This document shows positions 16,739 through 24,511 of a stretch of DNA of 32,056 bases, one piece after another; positions within the stretch are counted from its first letter, which is position 1, and the number at the start of each line of letters is the position of its first letter. This DNA comes from JAJZMA01 sp021850405. Lineage in GTDB: Bacteria; Chloroflexota; Dormibacteria; Aeolococcales; Aeolococcaceae. The stretch covers positions 1-32,056 of the forward strand of contig DAHXLU010000107.1 in the NCBI GenBank assembly GCA_027365835.1. The letters run 5' to 3'. The position numbers were made by a program, and so were the translations under genes. The notes below the pieces were generated by a model. That model was not told the origin of the DNA. It made no database searches and saw only the letters and a program-made list of their open reading frames with translations.

Positions 16739-18160
16739 GTGGGCTATCCATTAGCTGCCGGTAGCGAGGCGACAGGCGTAGCCGCCGACCCGTCTGTGTT
16801 TGACGTACTGGTTATAGGCGGTGGCATCAGTGCGCTGGCCCTGACCAAAAGCCTTCACGAGAGCGATCCTGCTCTGCGCATCATGCTGGTTGAAAGGACC
16901 GACCGCCTGGGAGGAAAGATACGGACCGAGGATTTCTGTGGCAAGCGTGTCGATGTGGGTCCAGAGGGGTTTGTCGCAAGAACAGATGGCGTGGCAGCTC
17001 TCTGCAGGAGTGCTGGCCTGGAGGAGCAGCTGGTAGCCCCGGTGGGTGCTGCCCCGATGATCTGTCTTGGCGGAAAGCTGCGGCCGATTCCACCAGGGAT
17101 AATTGGTGGAGTCGTCACGCGGCCCTGGGTTGCAGCGCGGTCAGGCCTTCTCTCATGGAGAGGAATGGTGCGGGCCGCCTGGGACCTGGTGCTTCCTTCC
17201 CGGCAGCCAGATGATGATGTGAGCATTGGGGATCTGGTTACCGAAAGGATGGGTCGTGAAGTTACCGATTCAATCGTCTCGCCGCTCATTGGCGGAATTT
17301 ATGCAGGTGATGTTTACAGGATGAGCGCTGCTGCATGTGCGCCACAGCTGGGGAAAGCGATGGCCAGCGGCAAGGGACTCGTGCGGGGTTCTGTCGTGGG
17401 AGCTACTGGGGGGACAGGTGGCTTTTTTACGCTATCCTCCGGCATGGCAACACTGGTAGAGCGACTGGGGCAGCAGCTTGAAGGTGTGGGTATTTCGCTT
17501 GGCTCTCCAGCCCACTCCCTGAGAAAGACAGGCAGTACCTGGACCCTTGGGGCAGGCACGGGATCGGTGGAGGCGCGCAGCGTTGTCATCTGCACTCCTC
17601 CAGCCCAGACGGCGGTGCTGCTTGCCGAGTCTGCCCCGGCAACGGCTGATTGCCTAAGGCAGATCGATAGCGTCCCTGTAGCCATAGTGCTGCTTGCGTA
17701 CGAACGTGCTGGATTTGAGCGGCTTCCTGTCTCCAGCGGCTTTGTGGTGGCACCATCCGAAAAGACACTCCTTACTGCATGTACCTTTGTGTCTGCAAAA
17801 TGGCCACACATGACAGATAGCGCACCTTTTATTGTGCGATGCTCGGTTGGGCGGGATCAGGATCGCAGGGGGATGGAACTGGGCGATCCCGAGCTGGTAG
17901 CCGCGGTTGACCTTGAGTTGCGCAAGGTAGCGGGAATAACAACTCCTCCCATGCAGTCCAGGGTCATAAGGTGGGATAGCGGCATGATCCAGTTCCGGCC
18001 TGGCCATCGCCAGCTGGTGGCCAGGGCAAGAGCACTGCTCCCGTCCGGGCTTTCGCTGCTGGGCGAGGGCTATGATGGCGTTGGCCTGGCCAGCTGTGTG
18101 GACAAAGCACACAGTGCAGCAAGAGAGTTGCTGCCCTACACTGGGGCGGCTTCCCGGTGA
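16739..18160 (+). CDS. hemY: HemY-type porphyrinogen oxidase (protoporphyrinogen or coproporphyrinogen III oxidase)
   Basis: An FAD-dependent six-electron oxidase of the HemY/CgoX family, 473 residues (typical 450-490). The FAD Rossmann motif VLVIGGGISALALTKSL lies near residue 22, followed by RTDRLGGKIRTE, DVGPEGFVAR, SPLIGGIYAGD (a strong HemY family motif) and the C-terminal LLGEGYDGVGLASCVDKA that closes the FAD site. It oxidises either protoporphyrinogen IX or, in coproporphyrin-route Gram-positive bacteria, coproporphyrinogen III. The downstream ferrochelatase and radical SAM genes favour the second, which is inference. GTG 16739 is preceded by GGGGTAGG, and its TGA stop overlaps the next GTG start (GTGA). 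Confidence 0.9.
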   Translation: MGYPLAAGSEATGVAADPSVFDVLVIGGGISALALTKSLHESDPALRIMLVERTDRLGGKIRTEDFCGKRVDVGPEGFVARTDGVAALCRSAGLEEQLVAPVGAAPMICLGGKLRPIPPGIIGGVVTRPWVAARSGLLSWRGMVRAAWDLVLPSRQPDDDVSIGDLVTERMGREVTDSIVSPLIGGIYAGDVYRMSAAACAPQLGKAMASGKGLVRGSVVGATGGTGGFFTLSSGMATLVERLGQQLEGVGISLGSPAHSLRKTGSTWTLGAGTGSVEARSVVICTPPAQTAVLLAESAPATADCLRQIDSVPVAIVLLAYERAGFERLPVSSGFVVAPSEKTLLTACTFVSAKWPHMTDSAPFIVRCSVGRDQDRRGMELGDPELVAAVDLELRKVAGITTPPMQSRVIRWDSGMIQFRPGHRQLVARARALLPSGLSLLGEGYDGVGLASCVDKAHSAARELLPYTGAASR

Positions 18161-19305
18161 TACGTCTCTTTCACGATCGTCCCATGCTGGTTTTCTGGGA
18201 GATGACCAGGGCCTGCATGCTCAGCTGTATGCACTGTCGCGCAAGCGCGCAGTGGGCAAGCGGGCCAGACGAGCTTACGACAGCTGAAGGCATGGCGTTT
18301 CTGGATCATCTCGCAGACTTTGGCAAGCCCAGCCCGGTGCTGGTGATGACGGGAGGTGACTGTCTGATGCGGGATGACATCATCCCGCTTGCAGCCCATG
18401 CGCGAGAGCTGGGGCTCCATGTTGCAATATCTCCTTCTGTTACCGGTCGGCTGGAGGCAGGCACCCTTGGCGCGCTACGCGATGCAGGAATCAAAACCGC
18501 CTCCGTAAGCCTGGATGGCGCCAGCCCTGGGACCCACGATGCCGTGCGGGGGGTGCCGGGTCATCTGTCTGCGACACTTCTGGCTATTGAGCTTCTGCAC
18601 TCCTGTGGCTTTACGGTCCAGGTGAACACTACCGTGATGCGGAAGAATCTTGCTGAGATGGCAGAGGTTTTTGCCCTTATTTCCGGCCTTGGCGTTGCCA
18701 TCTGGGAGGTTTTCTTCCTGATAAACACCGGCAGGGGTACAGCAGTTGAGGCCCTTGGTGCTGCGGAAAATGAGGCTGTCTGCCATTTCCTGGTTGATGC
18801 AGCAAGGTATGGGATGATCGTGCGCACGGTGGAGGCTCCCTTTTACAGGAGGGTGCTGACCGAGCGGCGTGCACAGGAGCTGGACGCTCCGCCCTCGCAC
18901 CTGGAAGATGGAGGACTGTACAGGAGGCTGCACCAGGAACTTGTCACCTGCATGGGTGCTCCCAGTCGCCCTGTACCCGGCAGCGGTGTCTCTACAAGGG
19001 ACGGCAACGGCGTCATATTTGTCGGCAACAATGGGGATATCTACCCTTCTGGTTTGCTGCCGCTTCGGCTGGGAAACATCAGGGAGGCTTCACTGGTGTC
19101 CACATACCGCGACAACAGCCTGTTGCAGGATATTCGCAGCTCACGCTTTTCTGGGGCATGTGGAACCTGTCCCTACTCAGGTCTGTGTGGCGGGTCCCGT
19201 GCGCGTGCCTATGCTGCCACTGGCGATCCTCTGGGTGAGGACCCTGGCTGTGTGCTCGCTGGCAGCAGGTCGCTGGCTGTCCCCGCCCCCCTTGCTGTCC
19301 GCTAG
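18157..19305 (+). CDS. Radical SAM/SPASM protein, AhbD/NirJ-like, in heme operon
   Basis: A 382-residue radical SAM enzyme. The SAM-binding cluster motif C-x3-C-x2-C is at Cys20, Cys24, Cys27 (TRACMLSCMHCR), and VLVMTGGDCLMRDD is the GGE-like SAM motif with Asp in place of Glu. SVSLDGASPGTHDAVRG matches the PqqE/NirJ/AhbD branch. A SPASM-type C-terminus holds GACGTCPYSGLCGGSRARAYA and a last Cys in DPGCVL, likely ligands of an auxiliary 4Fe-4S cluster; one expected Cys position is Ser. AhbD decarboxylates Fe-coproporphyrin III to heme. Lying between a porphyrinogen oxidase and a ferrochelatase, this protein is a candidate coproheme decarboxylase. Other porphyrin or peptide modifications remain possible. 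It is coupled to hemY by a four-base GTGA overlap. Confidence 0.85.
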   Translation: MIRLFHDRPMLVFWEMTRACMLSCMHCRASAQWASGPDELTTAEGMAFLDHLADFGKPSPVLVMTGGDCLMRDDIIPLAAHARELGLHVAISPSVTGRLEAGTLGALRDAGIKTASVSLDGASPGTHDAVRGVPGHLSATLLAIELLHSCGFTVQVNTTVMRKNLAEMAEVFALISGLGVAIWEVFFLINTGRGTAVEALGAAENEAVCHFLVDAARYGMIVRTVEAPFYRRVLTERRAQELDAPPSHLEDGGLYRRLHQELVTCMGAPSRPVPGSGVSTRDGNGVIFVGNNGDIYPSGLLPLRLGNIREASLVSTYRDNSLLQDIRSSRFSGACGTCPYSGLCGGSRARAYAATGDPLGEDPGCVLAGSRSLAVPAPLAVR

Positions 19306-19312
19306 GGGTGCC

Positions 19313-20218
19313 ATGACTGGGGTTTTGCTGCTGATGTTCGGTTCTGCTGCCAAAGACGATGATCTGGAGGCTTTCCTTGCAGAAATTCTCGGGAGGGCAC
19401 CGACTCGCGCCCAGGTAGAAGACCTCCGGCGGCGGTACAGCCGGATAGGATGGTCTCCACTGGTGGAGATAACCACCGACCTGGCAAAAAAGCTTGCCGA
19501 CTCCCTTGGAGATGGTTTTACGGTGGCAGTCGGGGCGCGGCATGGGAGTCCTGCCATCGCTTTGGGGATTGAGGAACTCGTGCAGCGTGGTGCAGAGAGG
19601 ATCCTGGCTGTTACGCTGGCTCCCCAGGAGAGCCCTGACTCTGCCCGGTATGTGCAGAGCGTGCAGGAGTCGCTTGCGTGCCTTGGGGAGAAAGCGCCAG
19701 AAGTGGTGTTTGTTACCGCCTGGTGGGAACGCCCAGATTTCATCACTGCGTTGGGCGAGCGACTGCGCTCATTCATTCGCAGCCATAATCTTGCGGCAGA
19801 CACCGTCTTCATGTTCACAGCCCACAGTCTGCCAAGCTCCATGCAGGGAGCTGGCAGGTACGTGGATCAGCTGCTGGCCACCGCATGGAAGGTGGCGGGC
19901 TGCGCTGGGGTAGATTCGCGCTTATGCCAGCTTGTTTTTCAGAGCCGCGGCCGCTTTGGTAGGGCGGAGTGGCTTGGTCCGGGGCTGCTCGAGCAGATTG
20001 AGTTGGCCGGGAGCCAGGGGGTAAAGCAGATTGTCGTTGTGCCCGTACAGTTTCTCTGCGACCATCTGGAAGTTCTGTATGACATCGATGTACAGGCGCG
20101 CGAGCTGGCGACTGCGATGGGTGTGTCACTTCTTCGCCCTCCCATGTTCAACTCTGACGGGGATCTTGTTGCGGTACTCTCTGCGCTGGTGCGCGAGGGC
20201 GCGACAGCCGTGGCTTGA
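19313..20218 (+). CDS. hemH: Ferrochelatase (probably coproporphyrin type)
   Basis: Inserts ferrous iron into a porphyrin dianhydride ring, cytoplasmic or membrane-associated. The 301 residues suit the compact bacterial form. Catalytic residues are visible: His171 in FTAHSLPSS and Glu253 in CDHLEVLYDIDVQA, equivalent to the metal-inserting His/Glu pair of Bacillus ferrochelatase. The N-terminus has LLMFGSAAKDDDLEAFLAEIL and the RRYSRIGWSPL loop. There are no C-terminal Cys ligands for a 2Fe-2S cluster. ATG 19313 follows a GGGG sequence and lies seven bases after the radical SAM stop; the frame remains open far upstream, but only this start gives family-like sequence. In a coproporphyrin route it would be CpfC, acting before the radical SAM enzyme. 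Confidence 0.92.
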   Translation: MTGVLLLMFGSAAKDDDLEAFLAEILGRAPTRAQVEDLRRRYSRIGWSPLVEITTDLAKKLADSLGDGFTVAVGARHGSPAIALGIEELVQRGAERILAVTLAPQESPDSARYVQSVQESLACLGEKAPEVVFVTAWWERPDFITALGERLRSFIRSHNLAADTVFMFTAHSLPSSMQGAGRYVDQLLATAWKVAGCAGVDSRLCQLVFQSRGRFGRAEWLGPGLLEQIELAGSQGVKQIVVVPVQFLCDHLEVLYDIDVQARELATAMGVSLLRPPMFNSDGDLVAVLSALVREGATAVA

Positions 20219-20242
20219 GGCATCCCTGTGTGCCAGATGGGT

Positions 20243-20257
20243 CGCCAGACGCTGGCG
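20243..20257. terminator. Hairpin between convergent hemH and the kinase gene
   Basis: CGCCAG (20243-20248) and CTGGCG (20252-20257) with a three-base loop sit in the 65-base gap between two convergent genes. There is no T-tract on either side. Its placement suggests a weak bidirectional terminator. Confidence 0.35.
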
Positions 20258-20283
20258 GCGCTGCTACCTGCTCCTGGGTCAGG

Positions 20284-21450
20284 TCAGCCAGGCTGTAGCA
20301 GGGGGTCCTGGTGCTGGTGTGCCAGTACCGGTAGGCTCTCGGGGCTCATCGGTGTCAATGGAATAGTTGTCAGTATTGTCGTCCCCTTCTGGGGAGAAGA
20401 CTTTATCTCGGTATACCCTCCGAGTAGCCCGGCACGCTCCCGCATTCCGGTTAGACCCAGGCCGACATGCCCTTCGGCAGGTGAGGCATTGGCGTCAAAC
20501 CCCTTGCCGTCGTCACTTATCCTTACCAGGATTGATTCGGGTTTTACCTTCACCTCTACAACAACCTGTTTGGCGCTGGCATGATGAACCACGTTGTTCA
20601 CTGCCTCCTGAACAATCCGGAATACCGCCAGCTCTGTTTCGGGCGGCAGCTTGGGGTGCTCAGCTGGAAGATCTGCCTTTGCATGGATGCCGGTTGAGTC
20701 TTCCAGCTCTGAGATGAGACTGCCGATAGCGGCTGAGAGGCCCAGCTCGTCCAGCACAGTGGGCCGAAGCCCCCGGGAGATCCGTCGCAGGTCATCCAGA
20801 ACCTCAAGGGCAACGTCCCGAAGCGAGGGTATCGCCGGGCTGCCGGTCCCTGTGCTTTTCTCTGGGGTCATGTCCAGCCGCTGTGCGAGGTGGGTGAGCA
20901 GCTGGACGGGTTCGTCGTGGAGCTCATAGGCGATCCGCTTGCGCTCTTCCTCCTGCGCAGAAAGCACTTGCAGGGCAAAGTTCCGTGCACGATGTTCTGC
21001 CTGGGCATGAGCCTGCTCGGCCATCTCCGCCCGCTTCCTGGCTGCCAGCTCAGTTTCAATATGGCTGCCAACAAAGATGGATACGCCTACCAGCAGGGCT
21101 AGCTGGATTATGTCGGCGTAGGGGGTCCCCCTGCCGTCCGGGAGCAGAAGATCCGGAAGCCAGAGGATCACTATCCATATCGACGTTGCTACAGATCCCT
21201 TGAGGCCGTAATATACCGCTGCATATCCAACCGGAATCAGCATGAAGCCTACAGTGGTAGATGCAGGGAATGGACCGTGCAGGAAGACCCCATAAACGTC
21301 GATGAGGAGGTGGGCGGCAGCAAGGAGCACTACTATGATCTGGAGAACCCAGAACCTTTTGTCTGCTATAGGTGGCACCATGGAGCGTGCTGCATGAACA
21401 ACTCCTGGGGGCAGCAGCTGCGAGGCGGAGGCTCCCGGTTCAGTCTTCAT
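20284..21450 (-). CDS. Membrane sensor histidine kinase (NarL-partner, HisKA_3 type)
   Basis: A 388-residue membrane kinase of the NarX/LiaS class. About four hydrophobic segments (near 33-55, 61-82, 87-103, 111-128) form a small membrane sensor with no large periplasmic domain. A linker helix rich in Ala/Glu/Arg follows, then the dimerisation and phosphoacceptor box EERKRIAYELHDEPVQ with His178, and the ATPase domain with the N-box around VQEAVNNVVHHASA, ISDDGKGFD and GLGLTGMRERAGLLGG. The signal is unknown. The start overlaps the end of the response regulator gene by 11 bases, so the two are translated together. It converges on hemH, and the pair is divergent from the cytochrome b operon, which is a plausible target. 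Confidence 0.9.
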   Translation of the reverse strand: MKTEPGASASQLLPPGVVHAARSMVPPIADKRFWVLQIIVVLLAAAHLLIDVYGVFLHGPFPASTTVGFMLIPVGYAAVYYGLKGSVATSIWIVILWLPDLLLPDGRGTPYADIIQLALLVGVSIFVGSHIETELAARKRAEMAEQAHAQAEHRARNFALQVLSAQEEERKRIAYELHDEPVQLLTHLAQRLDMTPEKSTGTGSPAIPSLRDVALEVLDDLRRISRGLRPTVLDELGLSAAIGSLISELEDSTGIHAKADLPAEHPKLPPETELAVFRIVQEAVNNVVHHASAKQVVVEVKVKPESILVRISDDGKGFDANASPAEGHVGLGLTGMRERAGLLGGYTEIKSSPQKGTTILTTIPLTPMSPESLPVLAHQHQDPLLQPG

Positions 21451-22135
21451 TGTGCACCAGGTTGTGTGTAGTGGCCCACACTGCGGCTTCGGTGCGGGAG
21501 GTTACTGAAAGCTTGGCAAGGATCTGGGTTACGTGGCCCTCCACAGTCCGCAGTCCGAGATGGAGCTTGCTGGCTATCTGTTTGTTCGAAAGCCCACGGG
21601 CAAGCAGGGCAAGCACTTCGCTTTCGCGAGCACTGAGCCCATCGGTGCGGCTTGATCCACCTGACAGGCGGAGTGCCAGCTGAGTTGATATCTCCCCGTC
21701 AAGCACGACTGATCCCGACGCTACGCTGTGTATCGCCTGAATCAGTTCCCTGGGGCCTACTGTTTTCAGAAGATATCCCGCTGCACCTACCCTCAGGGCT
21801 TCGTTTACATAATCTGGATCGTTGAAGGCACTCACTACCAGGACCCGAACCGAAGGGTGTGTGATGTGGAGCTCGCGGGTTACCGCAAGTCCGTCCATAC
21901 CAGGGAGCCGTATGTCAAGCAGGAGTACGTCGGGGAGGAGTTTTCCTGCACACTCAAGCGCCTCGGTCCCGGAAGACGTTTCGGCGATTACCAGGATGCT
22001 GGGTTCTGCATCCAGGAGTACGTGCATGCCAGCGCGTACCAGGGAATGGTCTTCGGCAATAAGGACGCTGATCCGTTTTGGGACCTGCTGTCCTGGGCTG
22101 CCCGGAGCCGTTGCAGATATCTCAACCTGTTCCAT
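21440..22135 (-). CDS. NarL/FixJ-family response regulator
   Basis: A 231-residue two-domain DNA-binding response regulator. The receiver domain has the acidic pair in LIAEDHSLVRAGM, the phosphoacceptor Asp74 in DVLLLDIRLPG, the signalling Ser in VVSAFND and Lys124 in GYLLKTVG. The LuxR-type helix-turn-helix follows with LSARESEVLALLARGLSNKQIA and LRTVEGHVTQILAKL. ATG 22135 is preferred; an in-frame TTG at 22162 would add nine residues and has no ribosome binding site. A GAGAGG lies rather far (about 14 bases) upstream of the ATG. Upstream lie inverted repeats (22166-22236) that could be its own binding sites, suggesting autoregulation and control of the divergent cytochrome b operon. Confidence 0.93.
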   Translation of the reverse strand: MEQVEISATAPGSPGQQVPKRISVLIAEDHSLVRAGMHVLLDAEPSILVIAETSSGTEALECAGKLLPDVLLLDIRLPGMDGLAVTRELHITHPSVRVLVVSAFNDPDYVNEALRVGAAGYLLKTVGPRELIQAIHSVASGSVVLDGEISTQLALRLSGGSSRTDGLSARESEVLALLARGLSNKQIASKLHLGLRTVEGHVTQILAKLSVTSRTEAAVWATTHNLVHNED

Positions 22136-22165
22136 ATCTGCAATTATCCTCTCCCCGGGCAATCT

Positions 22166-22236
22166 GCGGTATTGGTGCGGATAATGCGGGGCCTTGGCTG
22201 CGGTTTACCGCATTATCCGTTGCTGTACCTGCGGTA
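22166..22236. promoter_or_regulatory. Inverted repeats and GCGGTA motifs between the response regulator and the cytochrome b operon
   Basis: A perfect 12-base inverted repeat, CGGATAATGCGG (22178-22189) and CCGCATTATCCG (22208-22219), is separated by 18 bases. The hexamer GCGGTA occurs at 22166-22171 and 22231-22236, and inverted (TACCGC) at 22206-22211. TACCGCA resembles the loose NarL-type heptamer TACYNMT. Its place between divergent transcripts suggests the operator of the adjacent two-component system. Confidence 0.45.
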
Positions 22237-22367
22237 ATCCCCGTGCTGGCCCACGGGAATCCACAGCTTTCTGGGAGAGCTTACTCCCTTGTGGGGATTG
22301 GCCCCATGTCCCGATGATGAATGGGAGTGAGACAGGTAGTTCTCGGTCACACAAAGGGAAGAAATAA

Positions 22368-22574
22368 GTGTTGAACGTATTGATGGAGACGGCCAGGGTT
22401 CTCGGCCTGGCAGCCGTCAGCGTTTCGATTGCGGCGACAGTACTGGTCTGGATTGCCGTCTGTGCAGCGCCGCTGGCTGGACTGCTGATGTCGATAAAGC
22501 CATGGATCCACAGGCGGTCAAAGTACAGGCGGCTACCGTTCCAGGTGGTAGATGGGCAGATTCTGCAGCCCTGA
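22368..22574 (+). CDS. Small membrane protein, first gene of the cytochrome b operon
   Basis: A 68-residue hypothetical protein. Residues about 10-42 are strongly hydrophobic (LGLAAVSVSIAATVLVWIAV and a second short stretch), long enough for one or two membrane helices, followed by a basic tail (HRRSKYRR) that should face the cytoplasm. The GTG start at 22368 has AGGGAA seven bases upstream. No family is recognised. It is on the same strand as the cytochrome b genes, about 90 bases ahead of the next small frame, and could be an accessory subunit or assembly factor. Confidence 0.5.
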   Translation: MLNVLMETARVLGLAAVSVSIAATVLVWIAVCAAPLAGLLMSIKPWIHRRSKYRRLPFQVVDGQILQP

Positions 22575-22665
22575 AGCCAACTGGAGGGCGCGGCCATCAG
22601 GCATTTTCCAAGCCATATCGGACAACGATCAACAAGAATGACTTTGTCAAAAGGAGCTAGTAGCA

Positions 22666-22761
22666 ATGGCAGCTAACGTATTACCGGACTACATAATGTT
22701 TGCCCTTCTCATTATTTCCTTTCTTGCAGCAGTGTTCCTCCGTTATCCCGAGGAGTCGTAG
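22666..22761 (+). CDS. 31-residue single-helix membrane peptide
   Basis: A very short frame beginning MAANVLPDYIMFALL and ending RYPEES. It is one hydrophobic helix (about residues 9-25) with a charged C-terminus, reminiscent in form of the tiny single-helix subunits of respiratory and photosynthetic complexes or of KdpF. Support for translation is the good Shine-Dalgarno AAAGGAG seven to eight bases before the ATG, and its place immediately ahead of cytochrome b. I recognise no homologue. Its TAG stop directly abuts the ATG of the next short frame. Confidence 0.55.
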   Translation: MAANVLPDYIMFALLIISFLAAVFLRYPEES

Positions 22762-22836
22762 ATGGAGAGAAAGATTGGTGATCATGCGGCCGCGTTCTGG
22801 ACGCAGGGCTGTCTGGTCAGGACGATTCCAGGATGA
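22762..22836 (+). CDS. 24-residue coupling peptide ahead of cytochrome b
   Basis: A 24-codon frame (beginning MERKIGDHAAAFW) whose ATG immediately follows the preceding stop codon and whose TGA overlaps the cytochrome b ATG (ATGA). It has its own GAGGAG about seven bases upstream, inside the end of the previous frame. The cytochrome b start has only a weak AGG of its own, so translation of this peptide would feed ribosomes to it. It may be a coupling leader with no function as a peptide, or a tiny subunit; it has no membrane helix. Confidence 0.4.
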   Translation: MERKIGDHAAAFWTQGCLVRTIPG

Positions 22837-23516
22837 GGCAGGCTACAGCTGAGGCGGAACCAGAAGAGGTGGAAGAGGGGTCGGGCAACTGGACTGGCCG
22901 GGTGCGTGCCCTTGTTGAGCGCGATCTTTCCTTTGACCACCTGTTGCCTACGACCCAGCCGATATATGTGCGGTCGGTTGTGTACAGTTTTGGCGCCATG
23001 ACACTTGGCGCCTTGCTGGTATTGATTGTTTCCGGGGTCATTCTGGCCGCCAATGGTCCAGGCTGGTGGGCCCCGCCGGGCGTTGGAGCCTTTTTCAGGG
23101 CCATCCATTACTGGGGGGCGCAGGCCTTTTTCTTCTTTATGGTCCTGCATATGACCGCCCAGTTTTTCATGGGTTCATGGCGCTATGGCCGCGCCGCCAC
23201 ATGGGTGGTTGGGGCAGTGTCGTTTGGTGTTGCCACGATTGAGGGGTTTACCGGCTACCTTTCCCGCGGCGACTTTTTCAGCCAGTGGAACCAGGTGCAG
23301 TCCAAGGATGCGTTCAATGCATCAGGCATAGGTGCATGGCTCGATGTTCTCAATAATGGCCAGATCTACGGCCTCCACATTGCGGTTATTGCACCAATAC
23401 TGATTCTTCTGGTGGGAGTACACCTGCTCATGGTGAGAAGGAAGGGAGTTGTCCCTCCCTACACGGGCAAGATCAGGCCGCTCACCACAGCTGCAAAAAG
23501 AGGAGATTCAAAGTGA
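22833..23516 (+). CDS. Diheme cytochrome b (b6-like N-terminal part of cytochrome b)
   Basis: A 227-residue four-helix membrane protein that should bind two b hemes and exchange electrons with quinone. The paired heme ligands are His92/His106 (spacing x13) in helix B and His182/His197 (spacing x14) in helix D; the x14 spacing is the b6-type signature. Helix A is around YSFGAMTLGALLVLIVSGVI. After helix C the usual G-x-x-LPW-x-Q segment reads GYLSRGDFFSQW, so the LPW is missing. An acidic N-terminus (EAEPEEVEEGSG) precedes the fold. The start overlaps the 24-codon peptide, and its own stop overlaps the next GTG (GTGA). No Rieske protein or c-type cytochrome is encoded in the window. Confidence 0.87.
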   Translation: MRQATAEAEPEEVEEGSGNWTGRVRALVERDLSFDHLLPTTQPIYVRSVVYSFGAMTLGALLVLIVSGVILAANGPGWWAPPGVGAFFRAIHYWGAQAFFFFMVLHMTAQFFMGSWRYGRAATWVVGAVSFGVATIEGFTGYLSRGDFFSQWNQVQSKDAFNASGIGAWLDVLNNGQIYGLHIAVIAPILILLVGVHLLMVRRKGVVPPYTGKIRPLTTAAKRGDSK

Positions 23517-24511
23517 CAACTGGTGGAACCGGGGGCCGTTCCCTGAACGTTGCATCCATGGCGGCGGAAGACCCGGACCGCTATCCGCAGATCCCGTTTG
23601 ACATGGTCAAGGAGGCGGTGGTCAGCAGTGTCATAGTTGCTGTTCTGGTAGTTGTGGCTGCGGCGATTTTTGGAGCACCCTGGGTGCAGCCACTCACCAT
23701 CCAGCATGTCGCCAAGGATCAGCCGCTCATGTTCATGGACACGGCTGTGAACGAGCTGGCCAACACTTCAGCAATCGCCCAGTATGGCCCCCCTTACAAC
23801 AACGGGACTGGTAGCCTGCAGTCGATTGGCTGGTTCTCTCCGCAGAAGTGGGCTGGCGTTACCCAGCCTATAAATACGGCCCAGACAGACGTGATCCAGC
23901 CGTTGAAGATGGCGGAACCGCTGGACCCGCAGATAGCGCCCGCGTTGGCGCTCTGGTCCTCGGCCACCCCGGCGGAGCGGTCTGCATGGGCGACGCAGTA
24001 TGAGAATGCGCTTGGCAAGGCGACTGTCCAGGGAGGGCAGATGGTGATTCCGTCCGCCAGTGATGGTCCAGTGCCAACCATGATGAATGCACTACACGCA
24101 CTTGCGGTGGGCGGCCTGATGTCAGGCGCGCTGGACCGTACGGCGCCCGTCTACAGGTTCAATGTTGCCCCGAGCCTCCTGTTCCTGCAGGGCAATGCTG
24201 ATGCCAACAGGGCCAAGGACTATGATCTTCTGGGCGAGGAGTGGGGTATTATGCATGACGAGGTTGCCCTTCCTGGGCCATGGTGGCTGGCGCCATACAC
24301 TGCGCTCTATCAGATTCCACCATATGACACATCTTCGTCAGGTGACCTTGGTATCGCCTATACGATGCTGATCCTGTTTCTTCTCCTCATTGCAGTGCCA
24401 TTTGTTCCTGGGCTCAGGAGGCTTCCCGAAAAACTAGGCGTACACAAGCTGATCTGGCGCGACTGGTACCGCTCAGGGGTAGTGCCGGAGGGCGAGGTGA
24501 TGGCAAAATGA
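23513..24511 (+). CDS. Cytochrome b C-terminal/subunit IV-like protein with large extracytoplasmic insert
   Basis: A 332-residue membrane protein in the position where b6f complexes encode subunit IV. YPQIPFDMVKEAVVSSVIVAVLVVVAAAIF resembles the start of helix E of cytochrome b. Then come about 225 mostly polar residues, including GLMSGALDRTAPVYRFN and LGEEWGIMHDE, presumably outside the membrane. A last helix (AYTMLILFLLLIAVPFVPG) leads to a short cytoplasmic tail (LPEKLGVHKLIWRDWY). Only two clear helices are seen where subunit IV has three, and no PEWY-like quinol-oxidation motif is visible. GTG 23513 has GAGGAG upstream and overlaps the cytochrome b stop. I consider it a partner subunit of that cytochrome; its precise role is unknown. 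Confidence 0.75.
   Translation: MTTGGTGGRSLNVASMAAEDPDRYPQIPFDMVKEAVVSSVIVAVLVVVAAAIFGAPWVQPLTIQHVAKDQPLMFMDTAVNELANTSAIAQYGPPYNNGTGSLQSIGWFSPQKWAGVTQPINTAQTDVIQPLKMAEPLDPQIAPALALWSSATPAERSAWATQYENALGKATVQGGQMVIPSASDGPVPTMMNALHALAVGGLMSGALDRTAPVYRFNVAPSLLFLQGNADANRAKDYDLLGEEWGIMHDEVALPGPWWLAPYTALYQIPPYDTSSSGDLGIAYTMLILFLLLIAVPFVPGLRRLPEKLGVHKLIWRDWYRSGVVPEGEVMAK

Noticed and set aside
18869..19312. Long upstream extension of the ferrochelatase frame
   Set aside because: It overlaps the radical SAM gene in another frame; the ferrochelatase fold begins at MTGVLLLMFGS.
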